Shown here piece by piece: positions 44,042 through 51,807 of a stretch of DNA of 51,807 nucleotides. The notes under the pieces were generated by a model. That model did not search any database. It had not been told where the DNA came from and saw only the letters and a program-made list of their open reading frames with translations. The translations under genes were made by a program, and so were the position numbers. Source of the DNA: Bacteriovoracales bacterium (lineage in GTDB: Bacteria > Bdellovibrionota > Bacteriovoracia > Bacteriovoracales > Bacteriovoracaceae); NCBI GenBank assembly GCA_030149295.1, contig JASBRV010000010.1, forward strand, positions 1 to 51,807, given 5' to 3'. Position 1 is the stretch's first letter; each line of letters opens with the position of its first letter.

Positions 44042-45649
44042 AAGACTTTCCTCAACGAGAGGCAGCCAAAACCCTACAGTAACTAAATCTTCAAACTCTA
44101 AAAGGGAGTCCTCCGCTTTTTGAACGATGGCAATATTTTCTAGGCGAATGCCTCCAACTCCTGGTTCGTAAAAGCCAGGTTCAAGAGAGCCTACTCTATT
44201 GGCCCTCATTGGCACGACACTTTTTGGGTTAATAGAATATCCCCCCTCGTGAACATTGACTCCAACACCATGACCTGTCCCGTGGGCATAATCCATCCCT
44301 TCACTTTGGAGAGACTCTCTGGCCAAGACATCAAGCTCTTTACCAAGTTGGCCTTCTTTAAATTTAGCTTTTAGTAATTTTATTAATCCTTTTAAAACCA
44401 GAGTGTATTGTTTTTTCTGTTTTTCCGTAGGAGTGCCTAGAGGTAAGATGGTTCTGGTGCAATCTGTAGCAAATCCCTCATCGTAGATGGCCCCAGAGTC
44501 ACAAAGAACAAGATCCCCCTCCTGAACAAAGGTTGAGTCTTCTGGCTTTCCAAAGTGAATGATGGAACCATGAGCCCCAAATCCAGCAATGGTGCGAAAG
44601 CTTTGAGTGTGAGCGCCCTGATTTTGATAAAAACTTTCAAAGTGATCTCTGAAAGAGATCTCACTTACTTCGCTACCTGACCGAGCCTTTTCGACAAGCC
44701 AACAAAGACCCTCATAAATGGCCTGCGAGGATTTATCAAAGCTCGTGCGAAAAGCTTCTTTTTCCTCTTCGCTTTTATAAGACATCCAATCTTGATGATA
44801 ACCAGGATGAGGCTGAAGCTTCTTTCCCATCACTTCTTTCGCTTCATCATATTGAGCACAAGTTGTGAAAGCCTCGTCCCACCATAAGGTCTCTATTCCC
44901 ACGAGGCCTTCTAGGGCCGTCTTTAGCTCCTCTCTTTTATAAATTTTACGAAATTCATTTTCAAAACCAGAAAGACTGTCAAAATAGGCATCCTCAACAA
45001 ACAAGGAAACACACCCCCTTTCCATAATGGCGAGAGAGCGAAAAGTTCCTTGATAAGGAAGCATATTGGATCTTAAACCACTTGCCCATGCAACAGCATC
45101 GAGACCACAAAGGAAGGCCGCTTCCCCTTCCTTAAGACAACGCTGCCATTTTAATAACAAATGATCCTTACTTTTTTCATAGGGAACTTCCCAAGTTTTT
45201 CCTGAATATTTTGGTCTTTGAAAACCAATTTTTTGGTAGAAAAGATCTTCATCTACGCTCACCCATGAAAGATGAGACCACTGCTCTTTTAATTTTTGTG
45301 GAGTTCGCTCAGGAATAAAACCTAAACTTTTTAATTGAGAGACATCCTCATTAAGAGCTTCAACAAGAGAAGTACCATAGGGTACCTTCACAACTTGAAC
45401 ACGAGATTCATCGCACTCGAGATCGGCTTGCTCATGATAACGACCATCAACATAGAGATGGATTTTACCATCCTCTAAAATCAAGGCTTCCGCTACTGAT
45501 CCAGTAAACTGGGTCAGGAAAACTCTCAAAGAATCATCCGCCGGAACGTACTCACTCAAATAATGGTCAAAACTTGAGAGATAAAAAGCCTCAGTGTTGA
45601 TCTCTTTTAGGAAGTTTTTTAAAGAAAATTCACTATTTATAGCATTCAT
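43958..45649 (-). CDS. Aminopeptidase P-like (M24B) peptidase
   Basis: A 563-residue peptidase of the M24 creatinase/aminopeptidase P fold; I start at the ATG at 45649 (MNAINSEFS), with AAGG upstream. The N-terminal two domains are creatinase-like. The metal ligands are in the C-terminal third: LCDSGAIYDEGFATDCTRT (two Asp), GTGHGVGVNVHEG (His) and GFYEPG and RLENIAI (Glu). It ends with DFLNAYEKKCKEKG, which matches the family's usual end, so the 84-base overlap with the matrixin gene is real. It removes N-terminal residues before proline. Confidence 0.92.
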   Translation of the reverse strand: MNAINSEFSLKNFLKEINTEAFYLSSFDHYLSEYVPADDSLRVFLTQFTGSVAEALILEDGKIHLYVDGRYHEQADLECDESRVQVVKVPYGTSLVEALNEDVSQLKSLGFIPERTPQKLKEQWSHLSWVSVDEDLFYQKIGFQRPKYSGKTWEVPYEKSKDHLLLKWQRCLKEGEAAFLCGLDAVAWASGLRSNMLPYQGTFRSLAIMERGCVSLFVEDAYFDSLSGFENEFRKIYKREELKTALEGLVGIETLWWDEAFTTCAQYDEAKEVMGKKLQPHPGYHQDWMSYKSEEEKEAFRTSFDKSSQAIYEGLCWLVEKARSGSEVSEISFRDHFESFYQNQGAHTQSFRTIAGFGAHGSIIHFGKPEDSTFVQEGDLVLCDSGAIYDEGFATDCTRTILPLGTPTEKQKKQYTLVLKGLIKLLKAKFKEGQLGKELDVLARESLQSEGMDYAHGTGHGVGVNVHEGGYSINPKSVVPMRANRVGSLEPGFYEPGVGGIRLENIAIVQKAEDSLLEFEDLVTVGFWLPLVEESLLEREEKDFLNAYEKKCKEKGRSFSHFF

Positions 45650-45780
45650 AAGACGAACCTTTAAGTATCTATTTTTATTATGTTTATTAGGAGAATATGA
45701 ACCATAAAACACCCCGATCCTACCAATAATCGACTATTTAATGAAGATTTTCCTAAAGAAACTGACCCTTTTCGTCGAAA

Positions 45781-45942
45781 ATGATTAAAACCTTAGACGG
45801 ACTGTTTATGAAAATTGGTGTTCGCCACATTGTCGCTCTCTGCTTGGGGGTCTTCCTGATCAAGATCGTCATCTTTGATGCTTACCGAGACTCTCAAGTC
45901 AATCGTGCTCCTGCTACAGTAAGGACAATAAATCCTTATTAG
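45781..45942 (+). CDS. 53-residue membrane microprotein
   Basis: A short frame: residues 1-16 polar with a few charges, then one membrane helix (HIVALCLGVFLIKIVIF, about 16-32), then a polar tail (DAYRDSQVNRAP). The ATG at 45808 (MKIGVRH) with ACGGA upstream is a better start by ribosome site; the ATG at 45781 lacks one. It lies in the 303-bp gap between two minus-strand genes, with no other gene there. I cannot exclude chance, but length, helix and position make a small membrane protein plausible. Confidence 0.4.
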   Translation: MIKTLDGLFMKIGVRHIVALCLGVFLIKIVIFDAYRDSQVNRAPATVRTINPY

Positions 45943-45952
45943 CTTTTAACAT

Positions 45953-47308
45953 CTAGACGTCTTTCAAAAGTTCGCGAGCTTTTTCTCGAAAAAAGTCCCC
46001 CCTTTCAACATAATGACTAAACTGATCAAAGCTTGGAAAGGCAGGGGATAAAAGAATAATTTCTTGAGTTTTACTCTCTTGTTCGTTTTCTTTTAAGTGA
46101 GAAATAATTTCACCAAACCCTTCAAAGCATCTCCAATAAGGATTTATTGTCCTTAAAACCTTTTGGGATTCACCAAAAAGAAAAACCTCACAATCCTTAA
46201 GCTCCTCCATTACAGAAGCAGAAGGAGTATCGTTATGGCCTCTCAGCTGCCCCCCGATAATAAGAGTCATGGGGAGCTTCTTTTCTCTCATGGCCTTGAT
46301 CGCTGTGACTGTCGCTTCCCAATTGGTGGACTTGGCATCATTGTAGATGAGGTATTTTTTATTTTCACCGATATACTCAATTCTATTTGCGACCCCTGAA
46401 AAAGTTCCAATCGCCTTTTGAAAAGCGGCTTTCATTTCCTCTTCGTCTCTCTTTAATTTTGAAGAAAAAGCTTTGAGCATTTGCCAGCAAAACCATAGAT
46501 TAAAACGGTTATGAGCTCCCACAATTTTAAGTTCATTGAGATTAAACTCTTCAGATAAACGCTGAGAATCCTCTTCACTTATTCTATGTATTTGAACACT
46601 TGGCTTAAACACAGGCTCTTTACAACCTGGACCGATATAAAAATGATCATCCTTCCCTTGGGCGTGGCAAAGCAGCCACTTGGCCTGACGATAATCCTCA
46701 TGGACACTATACCTCTCACCGTGATTAGGAAAGAGGTTTAGAATACCTGCCACACAAGGCTTCATTTTATCTAAGGATTCACATTGGAAACTCGAAACCT
46801 CAAGAAGGGCTAGGTCAAATTTTTCACCACTTTCTAAGCCCTCAAGAAAAGAGCGACCTATATTGCCCCCAACAAAGGCGTTCACTCCTAAATGTTTCAT
46901 CACTTCTGCCATAAAAGAAACACTGGTTGTTTTCCCATTAGTTCCTGTCAAAGCTAAGATTGGCCTAGAAAAGAAACGAGAAGCGAGCTCTAATTCATTC
47001 CAAATAGGGATCTTATTTTCCAAAGCCTTCCTCAAAGTTAGAGAAGTTCTCGGAATTCCAGGAGCAAGTAAAATAAAATCAACAGCTGCTAATTCATCTA
47101 TCGCCTGTGAAGAACCTTCTTCATAGTGATGGCTAAAACTTGAGTTAAGATGAGGCAATTGGTTTTTCCACTCTTCTGGCTTACCCTTATTCACAATCAC
47201 CAGCTTTTCTAGGCCCCTATGAGCTAAAAACTTCAAGGCTCCGAGACCACTTACACCTAGGCCATAGACGGCAACGCTTTTCCCATGTAAATCTATTACT
47301 GAATTCAT
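45953..47308 (-). CDS. murD: UDP-N-acetylmuramoylalanine-D-glutamate ligase
   Basis: A 451-residue cytoplasmic ligase that adds D-Glu to UDP-MurNAc-L-Ala for peptidoglycan. I start at the ATG at 47308 (MNSVIDLHGKSVAVYGLG), because the longer frame would begin with an unlikely extension. Motifs: VYGLGVSGLGALKFL, the P-loop ALTGTNGKTTSV, FPNHGERY, and the C-terminal IIGGQLRGHND. It is isolated from other mur genes here. It is divergent from the METTL25-like gene, with only 22 bases between the starts. Confidence 0.93.
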   Translation of the reverse strand: MNSVIDLHGKSVAVYGLGVSGLGALKFLAHRGLEKLVIVNKGKPEEWKNQLPHLNSSFSHHYEEGSSQAIDELAAVDFILLAPGIPRTSLTLRKALENKIPIWNELELASRFFSRPILALTGTNGKTTSVSFMAEVMKHLGVNAFVGGNIGRSFLEGLESGEKFDLALLEVSSFQCESLDKMKPCVAGILNLFPNHGERYSVHEDYRQAKWLLCHAQGKDDHFYIGPGCKEPVFKPSVQIHRISEEDSQRLSEEFNLNELKIVGAHNRFNLWFCWQMLKAFSSKLKRDEEEMKAAFQKAIGTFSGVANRIEYIGENKKYLIYNDAKSTNWEATVTAIKAMREKKLPMTLIIGGQLRGHNDTPSASVMEELKDCEVFLFGESQKVLRTINPYWRCFEGFGEIISHLKENEQESKTQEIILLSPAFPSFDQFSHYVERGDFFREKARELLKDV

Positions 47309-47330
47309 ACTCAAACAGTACCACGCTCCT

Positions 47331-48590
47331 ATGACTTTGGAAAAGAGACGAAACTTTATAAAAGAAGAAATCTTAAAGCTAACACAATTCTTAGAGCCAC
47401 TAAGAAACATATGGGCTTATGAAGTATTAAATACCTTTCCAGCAAGTCAGTCCGCCTTTAAAGAGGAATGGTTTGAAACCTTAGCGAAACTCACCGAGAA
47501 AGAGGAACTCGCCCTAGAAAACGGTGAGTCTATAGATTACTGGGAAAGAAGTGATCTCAAAGCACTTTTTCAAAAGCTTCAAGACCTAGAACAATTACCT
47601 CAACTTGAGACCCCACCGCCCCCCTCCTATCCCAGCTGGGCCCTTAATAAAGTCTCTGGGAAAAAACAGCATGAAATTGAATGCATTGTCGGCCTATTAG
47701 ATCTTTTGGGCCTAAAAAAAGACGATACCTTTATCGATATTGGGGGAGGAAAAGGTCACCTTTCTCGAATTCTTTGCCTCTATCATGGACTCAATGGAAT
47801 AAGCCTTGATACCAATCAACATTTTCAAGACCTAGGTTTAGCTCGTTTAAAAAAATATCCTGCCCCCAAAGATGCTGGGCAGATGACATTTAAGAACTTT
47901 ACCTTTGGGGGAGACCTCAAAGAGGAACGAAAGCTTTTCAAAGAAGCACAGGGATCTTTTGGTCTTCACACTTGTGGTCCCCTAGCCCTTCATCATTTGG
48001 ATAAAGCTAGAGAAGATCATAGAATCCTTAACTTCGGTTGTTGTTATAATAAACTCACCCCAGACCAAGCGAGTACAAGCCAATTTTTTAAGGAAGCAAA
48101 GAATAATTTTTTTACAAAATATGCCCTGACTTTAGCGAGTCGAGGTCACACAACAATCACCCTCAAAGATTATCAAGTTAAAAAATTAGTAAAATATAAA
48201 AGAGCTGCTCTTCATTTTTTTCTTCAAGAAAAAGGACACCATAAAGGTTTTGTTACTGTTGGCTCTGCTCACCCAAGAGACTATAAAGACTCCTTTTCTC
48301 ACTATGCAATTCAAAAGCTTGAGGCAATGAATATTGTGGTCAATGCGTCTGAACTTGATTCTTTCTTTAAAGACCCTAAACTACAAACGAAACTTGATTT
48401 TATTTATCATGCCAATATGATTCGTTGGCGCTTTGGCAGAGTTTTAGAAAAATTAATTATTTTAGATAGAACTCTCTCTCTTCTTGAAAAAGACTTTGAT
48501 GCTTACTGCTTTGAAATATTTGATTCTCATCTAAGCCCCAGAAATATTGGAATCATCGTGAATCCCAAAAAAAAGCCTCACACACGGTGA
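47331..48590 (+). CDS. METTL25/RRNAD1-type methyltransferase-like protein
   Basis: A 419-residue protein. The Rossmann SAM site is FIDIGGGKGHLSRILCLY (about 143-160); the family-specific LHTCGPLALHHLDKAR and NFGCCYNKL follow. This set fits METTL25/RRNAD1-like methyltransferases (Methyltransf_32) and is not common in bacteria. The N-terminal 110 residues are helical. The substrate is unknown. A hairpin terminator overlaps its stop codon. Its start is 22 bases from murD, so its promoter must lie within murD. Confidence 0.72.
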   Translation: MTLEKRRNFIKEEILKLTQFLEPLRNIWAYEVLNTFPASQSAFKEEWFETLAKLTEKEELALENGESIDYWERSDLKALFQKLQDLEQLPQLETPPPPSYPSWALNKVSGKKQHEIECIVGLLDLLGLKKDDTFIDIGGGKGHLSRILCLYHGLNGISLDTNQHFQDLGLARLKKYPAPKDAGQMTFKNFTFGGDLKEERKLFKEAQGSFGLHTCGPLALHHLDKAREDHRILNFGCCYNKLTPDQASTSQFFKEAKNNFFTKYALTLASRGHTTITLKDYQVKKLVKYKRAALHFFLQEKGHHKGFVTVGSAHPRDYKDSFSHYAIQKLEAMNIVVNASELDSFFKDPKLQTKLDFIYHANMIRWRFGRVLEKLIILDRTLSLLEKDFDAYCFEIFDSHLSPRNIGIIVNPKKKPHTR

Positions 48591-48593
48591 GGC
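48575..48593. terminator. Hairpin terminator between convergent genes
   Basis: GCCTCAC (48575-48581) pairs with GTGAGGC (48587-48593), loop ACACG, with an A-run before and T-rich bases after. The TGA stop of the methyltransferase gene (48588-48590) is inside the stem. It also faces the end of glnN at 48613. Confidence 0.7.
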
Positions 48594-48612
48594 CCTTTGA
48601 TAGATTTTTTTC

Positions 48613-50799
48613 TTATCTAAGAAAAAGCATATCGTAGTACTTAGGAAGACCCCACATATCATCAGGGATAATCTCCTCCACTTCTCCACAAAGAGTTGCA
48701 ACTTCTTCACTGAGAGGCATTAAAGTTTCTGAAATCACCTTCGCGACCTTAGGTCCATCCTCAGGTAACTCTTTAATTCCATTATTTAGGTTTTCAACTC
48801 GATTGAAGAGAGTCTCTGTGGTGTAGTTGAGTTTCTTATAAATTCCCGATTCAACGCTTGATTCAAATCCAATTTCCTTTTGGGTTTTAATGACCTGACC
48901 AAGTTGTAATTTATAATCAAGGACAGAAGGAATCACATGCTGGTTTACCATTTGAATCAACGTTTCAAACTCAATTTCACGAAGGGTATTATAACGTTCA
49001 ATCAGGACATTAAAGCGAGTTTCCAATTCATCCTTGGTGAAGATTTTTTGATTAAGAAGAAATTGCATCCTCTTTTCGTCGATAAACATGGGAAGTGCAT
49101 CCGCGGTAGTCTTTAAGTTGAGAAGTCCTCTTTTTTCCGCTTCTTTAACCCATTCATCAGAATAGCCATCCCCATTAAAAATAACGTCGTAAGAATTGGT
49201 TATCCATTTCTTTGTCACTTCTTTCATGGCCTCATCCGCGGACTTTCCTGAAGCTATCGCCTTTTCAATTAAGTCTGCTGTATCATTGAGGACATCGGCA
49301 ACAGCGCCATTGAGAATAGAAAGAGGTAGACCAATACTCATTTCACTACCACAAGCGCGAAGCTCAAACTTATTACCAGTAAAAGCGAAAGGCGAAGTAC
49401 GGTTTCTATCAGTATTATCCTTGGAAAGATTTGCAAGCTGATGGGCCATTACATCCATTGCTGTTTCATTACTACTGGTCACAGCCTTACCATCTTTAAT
49501 GGCAGTAAAAATTCTATGGAGGGTATCTCCAAGGTAGGCAGAAATAATCGAAGGAGGAGCTTCATTGGCCCCAAGACGATGATCGTTTCCAGCAGAGGCA
49601 ATCGCCGCACGAATCATGCCACCATGACGAAAAAGTGCTTCAACCACTGCAGAACACATGGTTAAAAAGCGATAATTGGTTTCGGGATTGCTACCAGGGT
49701 TAAGAAGATTATCTCCTTCAACAGTCGAAAGAGACCAATTTAGGTGCTTTCCAGAACCATTAATCCCAGCAAAAGGTTTTTCATGAAGAAGGGCCACAAA
49801 GTGATGCTTGATAGCGATTCTCTTAAGAGTGGCCATGAGCAACTGATTGTTATCAGCAGAAACGTTAGTATTAGAAAAGATAGGAGCAATTTCATATTGG
49901 CCAGGAGCTACTTCATTGTGCCGAGTCTTCGCAGGAATTCCTAAACGATGAAGCTCATAATCAAGCTCTTGCATAAAGCCCATTACACGCTCTGAAATAT
50001 CACCAAAGTAATGATCATCGAGCTGTTGGTTCTTAGAGGAAAGTGATCCAAAAAGAGTTCTTCCCGTCATAACAAGGTCTGGACGTGCATAGAAAAAGGC
50101 TTCATCCACCAAGAAATACTCTTGCTCAGTACCACAGTTAGACTGCACCCTTGCCGTTTCTTGACCAATGGACTTCAGGAAACGCGTAGCCGCCGTTGAA
50201 AGGGCGACTTCAGAGCGAAGAAGAGGCGTTTTAATATCTAGGGCTTGACCAGTATAAGAAATAAAAGCAGTTGGAATACAGAGGGTTTTACCGTTAACCC
50301 CCTCAAGTAAAAACATGGGAGAAGTTAAATCCCAAGAAGTATAACCTCTGGCCTCAAAAGTGGAACGTGAGCCACCATTAGGAAAAGAGGAGGCGTCAGG
50401 TTCACCTTGCATGAGTTGACCAGCGGAAAGGTTTTCAATCGCCTCACCATTTTTAATATCGAGAAAAGAATCATGCTTTTCAGCAGTTGAGCCCGTTAAT
50501 GGTTGAAACCAGTGACAAAAGTGAGTGGCTCCACGCGAGATTGCCCACTCCATTGCCGTCTTAGCGACAACATCAGCGAGTTCTTTGGGAAGTGGCTTAT
50601 TTGTGGTCGCCACCACATCGAGTTCTTTCTTAACATTTTCGGGAATATTTTTGGCCTTTCGATAATCAAAAGTACTATCACCATAGTACTGACTAATCCT
50701 CAAAGGTACGCCTTGATTATCTAGAGGTCTTTCAATTTTACGATAAGATCTACCTACGGCAGTGCTTCGGGCAATGTTTCGGTCAGTTGTCTGAGCCAT
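48613..50799 (-). CDS. glnN: Glutamine synthetase type III
   Basis: A 728-residue GS of the long GlnN type, making glutamine from glutamate and ammonium. Typical parts are the N-terminal YYGDSTFDYRKAKN region, CGTEQEYFLVD, GSGKHLNWSLST, and the C-terminal MWGLPKYYDMLF. Type III GS is known from cyanobacteria, Bacteroidetes and some others. The start has AAGGAGAG upstream. The only other gene in the upstream 290 bases is a small membrane frame on the same strand at 50907-51008. No other nitrogen gene is near. Confidence 0.95.
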   Translation of the reverse strand: MAQTTDRNIARSTAVGRSYRKIERPLDNQGVPLRISQYYGDSTFDYRKAKNIPENVKKELDVVATTNKPLPKELADVVAKTAMEWAISRGATHFCHWFQPLTGSTAEKHDSFLDIKNGEAIENLSAGQLMQGEPDASSFPNGGSRSTFEARGYTSWDLTSPMFLLEGVNGKTLCIPTAFISYTGQALDIKTPLLRSEVALSTAATRFLKSIGQETARVQSNCGTEQEYFLVDEAFFYARPDLVMTGRTLFGSLSSKNQQLDDHYFGDISERVMGFMQELDYELHRLGIPAKTRHNEVAPGQYEIAPIFSNTNVSADNNQLLMATLKRIAIKHHFVALLHEKPFAGINGSGKHLNWSLSTVEGDNLLNPGSNPETNYRFLTMCSAVVEALFRHGGMIRAAIASAGNDHRLGANEAPPSIISAYLGDTLHRIFTAIKDGKAVTSSNETAMDVMAHQLANLSKDNTDRNRTSPFAFTGNKFELRACGSEMSIGLPLSILNGAVADVLNDTADLIEKAIASGKSADEAMKEVTKKWITNSYDVIFNGDGYSDEWVKEAEKRGLLNLKTTADALPMFIDEKRMQFLLNQKIFTKDELETRFNVLIERYNTLREIEFETLIQMVNQHVIPSVLDYKLQLGQVIKTQKEIGFESSVESGIYKKLNYTTETLFNRVENLNNGIKELPEDGPKVAKVISETLMPLSEEVATLCGEVEEIIPDDMWGLPKYYDMLFLR

Positions 50800-50881
50800 C
50801 TTCTCTCCTTGGGACTTGAAGCTTTTTTTATTGGGTTTGCCGAAATTTTAGCGATAAATAGGAGAGATTGTCTATAATTGC

Positions 50882-50902
50882 GACTAATGGATTAGATTAG
50901 TC
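50882..50902. repeat. Inverted repeat upstream of glnN
   Basis: GACTAAT (50882-50888) and ATTAGTC (50896-50902) are a 7-bp inverted repeat, with a second one overlapping (CTAAT-GG-ATTAG). It lies between the small membrane frame and glnN. It could be an operator or a weak terminator. Confidence 0.4.
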
Positions 50903-50906
50903 CGAA

Positions 50907-51008
50907 CTAATACATAGAGTTAAAACCTGCATTCATGCAGACAATGATAGTGGCAAAAACGAAAAATACGATCTTGGCCATTAAGGCTTGAGCTTCATGG
51001 GGGAACAT
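50907..51008 (-). CDS. 33-residue membrane microprotein upstream of glnN
   Basis: A short frame: MFPHEAQALMAKIVFFVF... with one membrane helix (about 11-25) and a polar end (NAGFNSMY). AGGAG lies 7 bases before the ATG at 51008, an excellent ribosome site. It is 107 bases ahead of glnN on the same strand and is separated from it by an inverted repeat. It may be a small membrane partner, a leader or an independent gene. No family is recognised. Confidence 0.5.
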   Translation of the reverse strand: MFPHEAQALMAKIVFFVFATIIVCMNAGFNSMY

Positions 51009-51089
51009 CAGCTGACTCCTCTTGCTACTTATTAAGTGTTACTGTTATGACAGACTCAAAAATATTTGTAAATAGGGAGCAATGCAGCT

Positions 51090-51725
51090 TTGAGTAAACA
51101 TGTGAAAATTCTTATATTTAACGCAGAGGGTTCTACGTTCTGCCTCCATGGATCGGAACATTTTAGCGCTATTCGAAAAAGTCATTGGCAAAACTCAAGG
51201 CTTGCTCTTACCAGATGCCTTATAGAGATGAAGTACCTGGATTCGGATAAAGAGGTCACCTCTGAGGACATCGAAATTTCCGAACACCACCACTTAAAAA
51301 AGTACCCCGATCTTTTAGTTTCACTGAGTCACACACGAGAAGTTGCTGCTGCCATTTTAGCGCAGAAGTCAAAAGATCTCCTTGGAGTGGGTATTGATAT
51401 TGAAAAAAGCGATCGACTCGTGAAGCCAGAGCTTCTTGATAAGTTCCAAAACGATCGAGACGAGGGTCTTGATCCATTAGAGTTATGGTGTGCCAAAGAG
51501 GCGGCTTTTAAGGCCTCAAGCTACTTTTGGAAAAAAGAAAAAACTTTTGTTCTTAAAGATATTGGCGTCACTTCTACTTCTGTCACGGCGGGAGACAACG
51601 TCTTCACATCAATTGACTTTGAGGTTGCTGACACTTGCTCTGGCACTATTGAATTCTCCTTAGAGGAAAACTTCCTCATCACCACCGCCTTTGTCAAAAC
51701 GCTAAAAGGTGCAAAAGGTGCGTGA
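51090..51725 (+). CDS. 4'-phosphopantetheinyl transferase superfamily protein
   Basis: A 211-residue enzyme that transfers phosphopantetheine from CoA to a Ser on carrier proteins. Motifs: LVSLSHTREVAAA, GVGIDIEKSDR (Mg-binding Asp/Glu) and WCAKEAAFKAS (conserved Glu and Lys). It resembles the Sfp/EntD type rather than AcpS by size, though it is shorter than typical Sfp. The start is TTG at 51090 with GGGAG upstream; the ATG at 51082 runs into a stop at once. Its last residues and TGA stop are encoded by the left arm of the large hairpin repeat. The target carrier is not seen. Confidence 0.85.
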   Translation: MSKHVKILIFNAEGSTFCLHGSEHFSAIRKSHWQNSRLALTRCLIEMKYLDSDKEVTSEDIEISEHHHLKKYPDLLVSLSHTREVAAAILAQKSKDLLGVGIDIEKSDRLVKPELLDKFQNDRDEGLDPLELWCAKEAAFKASSYFWKKEKTFVLKDIGVTSTSVTAGDNVFTSIDFEVADTCSGTIEFSLEENFLITTAFVKTLKGAKGA

Positions 51726-51770
51726 TACCTTTTATGGTGCGTAGCCCGTAAAAGGTATCACGCACCTTTT
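51713..51770. repeat. 22-bp-arm hairpin repeat with T-run, on the stop codon of the transferase gene
   Basis: The left arm (51713-51734) and right arm (51749-51770) are perfectly complementary over 22 bp, around the core GGTGCGTGATACC. The 14-base loop (51735-51748) begins with another partial GGTGCGT. Seven T follow the stem, so it also works as a terminator. The stop codon of the upstream gene (51723-51725) is inside the left arm. A half copy is found at 2990-3011. Confidence 0.88.
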
Positions 51771-51807
51771 TTTAATAAGAAAGGAGAACTTTTTCGAAGA
51801 GGGTTCT

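Noticed and set aside
45650..45712. N-terminal extension of the aminopeptidase P
   Set aside because: The added residues are polar and atypical; the ATG at 45649 has a ribosome site and fits the family.

Overview
The window is about 51.8 kb of a compact, AT-rich chromosome with roughly 55 protein genes and no rRNA, tRNA, CRISPR array, prophage or insertion sequence that I could see. A Gram-negative bacterium is indicated by several signal-peptide beta-barrel proteins, lipobox proteins, a B-type SdhCAB and a type III glutamine synthetase. The gene style (FHA, GYF_2 and HD-GYP proteins, secreted Cys-rich proteins, many unfamiliar proteins with signal peptides) suggests Bdellovibrionota, perhaps the Bacteriovorax/Halobacteriovorax side. 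That placement is inference from gene content, not proven.

Layout. 1-3 kb: secreted and outer-membrane proteins of unknown role, the first cut by the window edge. 3-5.5 kb: sucC-sucD-ndk on the minus strand. 5.7-10.4 kb: a metallo-beta-lactamase (MBL) hydrolase, a GYF_2 membrane protein with an acidic Glu-Pro repeat, a formimidoylglutamase-like enzyme, a YkgJ-type Cys-cluster protein and a PepSY-type membrane protein. 11-14.5 kb: a putative sulfur/redox cluster (YceI-like, TauE/SafE exporter, Tll0287-like haem protein, persulfide-dioxygenase-like MBL) with a divergent Crp/Fnr regulator and a well-placed FNR-type box. 14.5-21.5 kb: a LysR operon divergent from sdhCAB, the latter coupled to a SprT-DUF2786 protein. 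21.6-23.7 kb: small unknown genes, queE and a structured repeat element. 23.7-29.4 kb: unknown protein, thiolase, FadB-type enzyme and FHA protein in one overlapping operon. 29.4-32.8 kb: a REC/HD-GYP protein, a small HEAT/zinc-ribbon pair, DksA/TraR and a group III truncated globin. 32.8-51.7 kb: lipoprotein, DEAD-box helicase, barrel protein, FHA-membrane fusion, tgt, chrA, a lipid-kinase-like protein, serC, a barrel/matrixin pair, aminopeptidase P, murD, a METTL25-like methyltransferase, glnN and a phosphopantetheinyl transferase.

Genes are very tightly packed. Many same-strand neighbours share TAATG or ATGA/GTGA stop-start overlaps. Seven of about twelve convergent junctions overlap, four of them by exactly one CTAA or TTAG tetranucleotide that gives a stop on both strands. 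Signals beyond ordinary annotation: (i) an FNR-type box centred at -41.5 from a predicted start in front of the persulfide dioxygenase gene; (ii) a set of sigma-28-like TAAA-N15-CCGATAA promoters before otherwise unconnected genes; (iii) a 175-bp element of direct and inverted repeats between two convergent genes; (iv) a 22-bp-arm hairpin repeat lying on a stop codon, with a half copy elsewhere; (v) a Tgt lacking two zinc ligands and a thiolase lacking its second catalytic Cys; (vi) two small membrane proteins of 33 and 53 residues.
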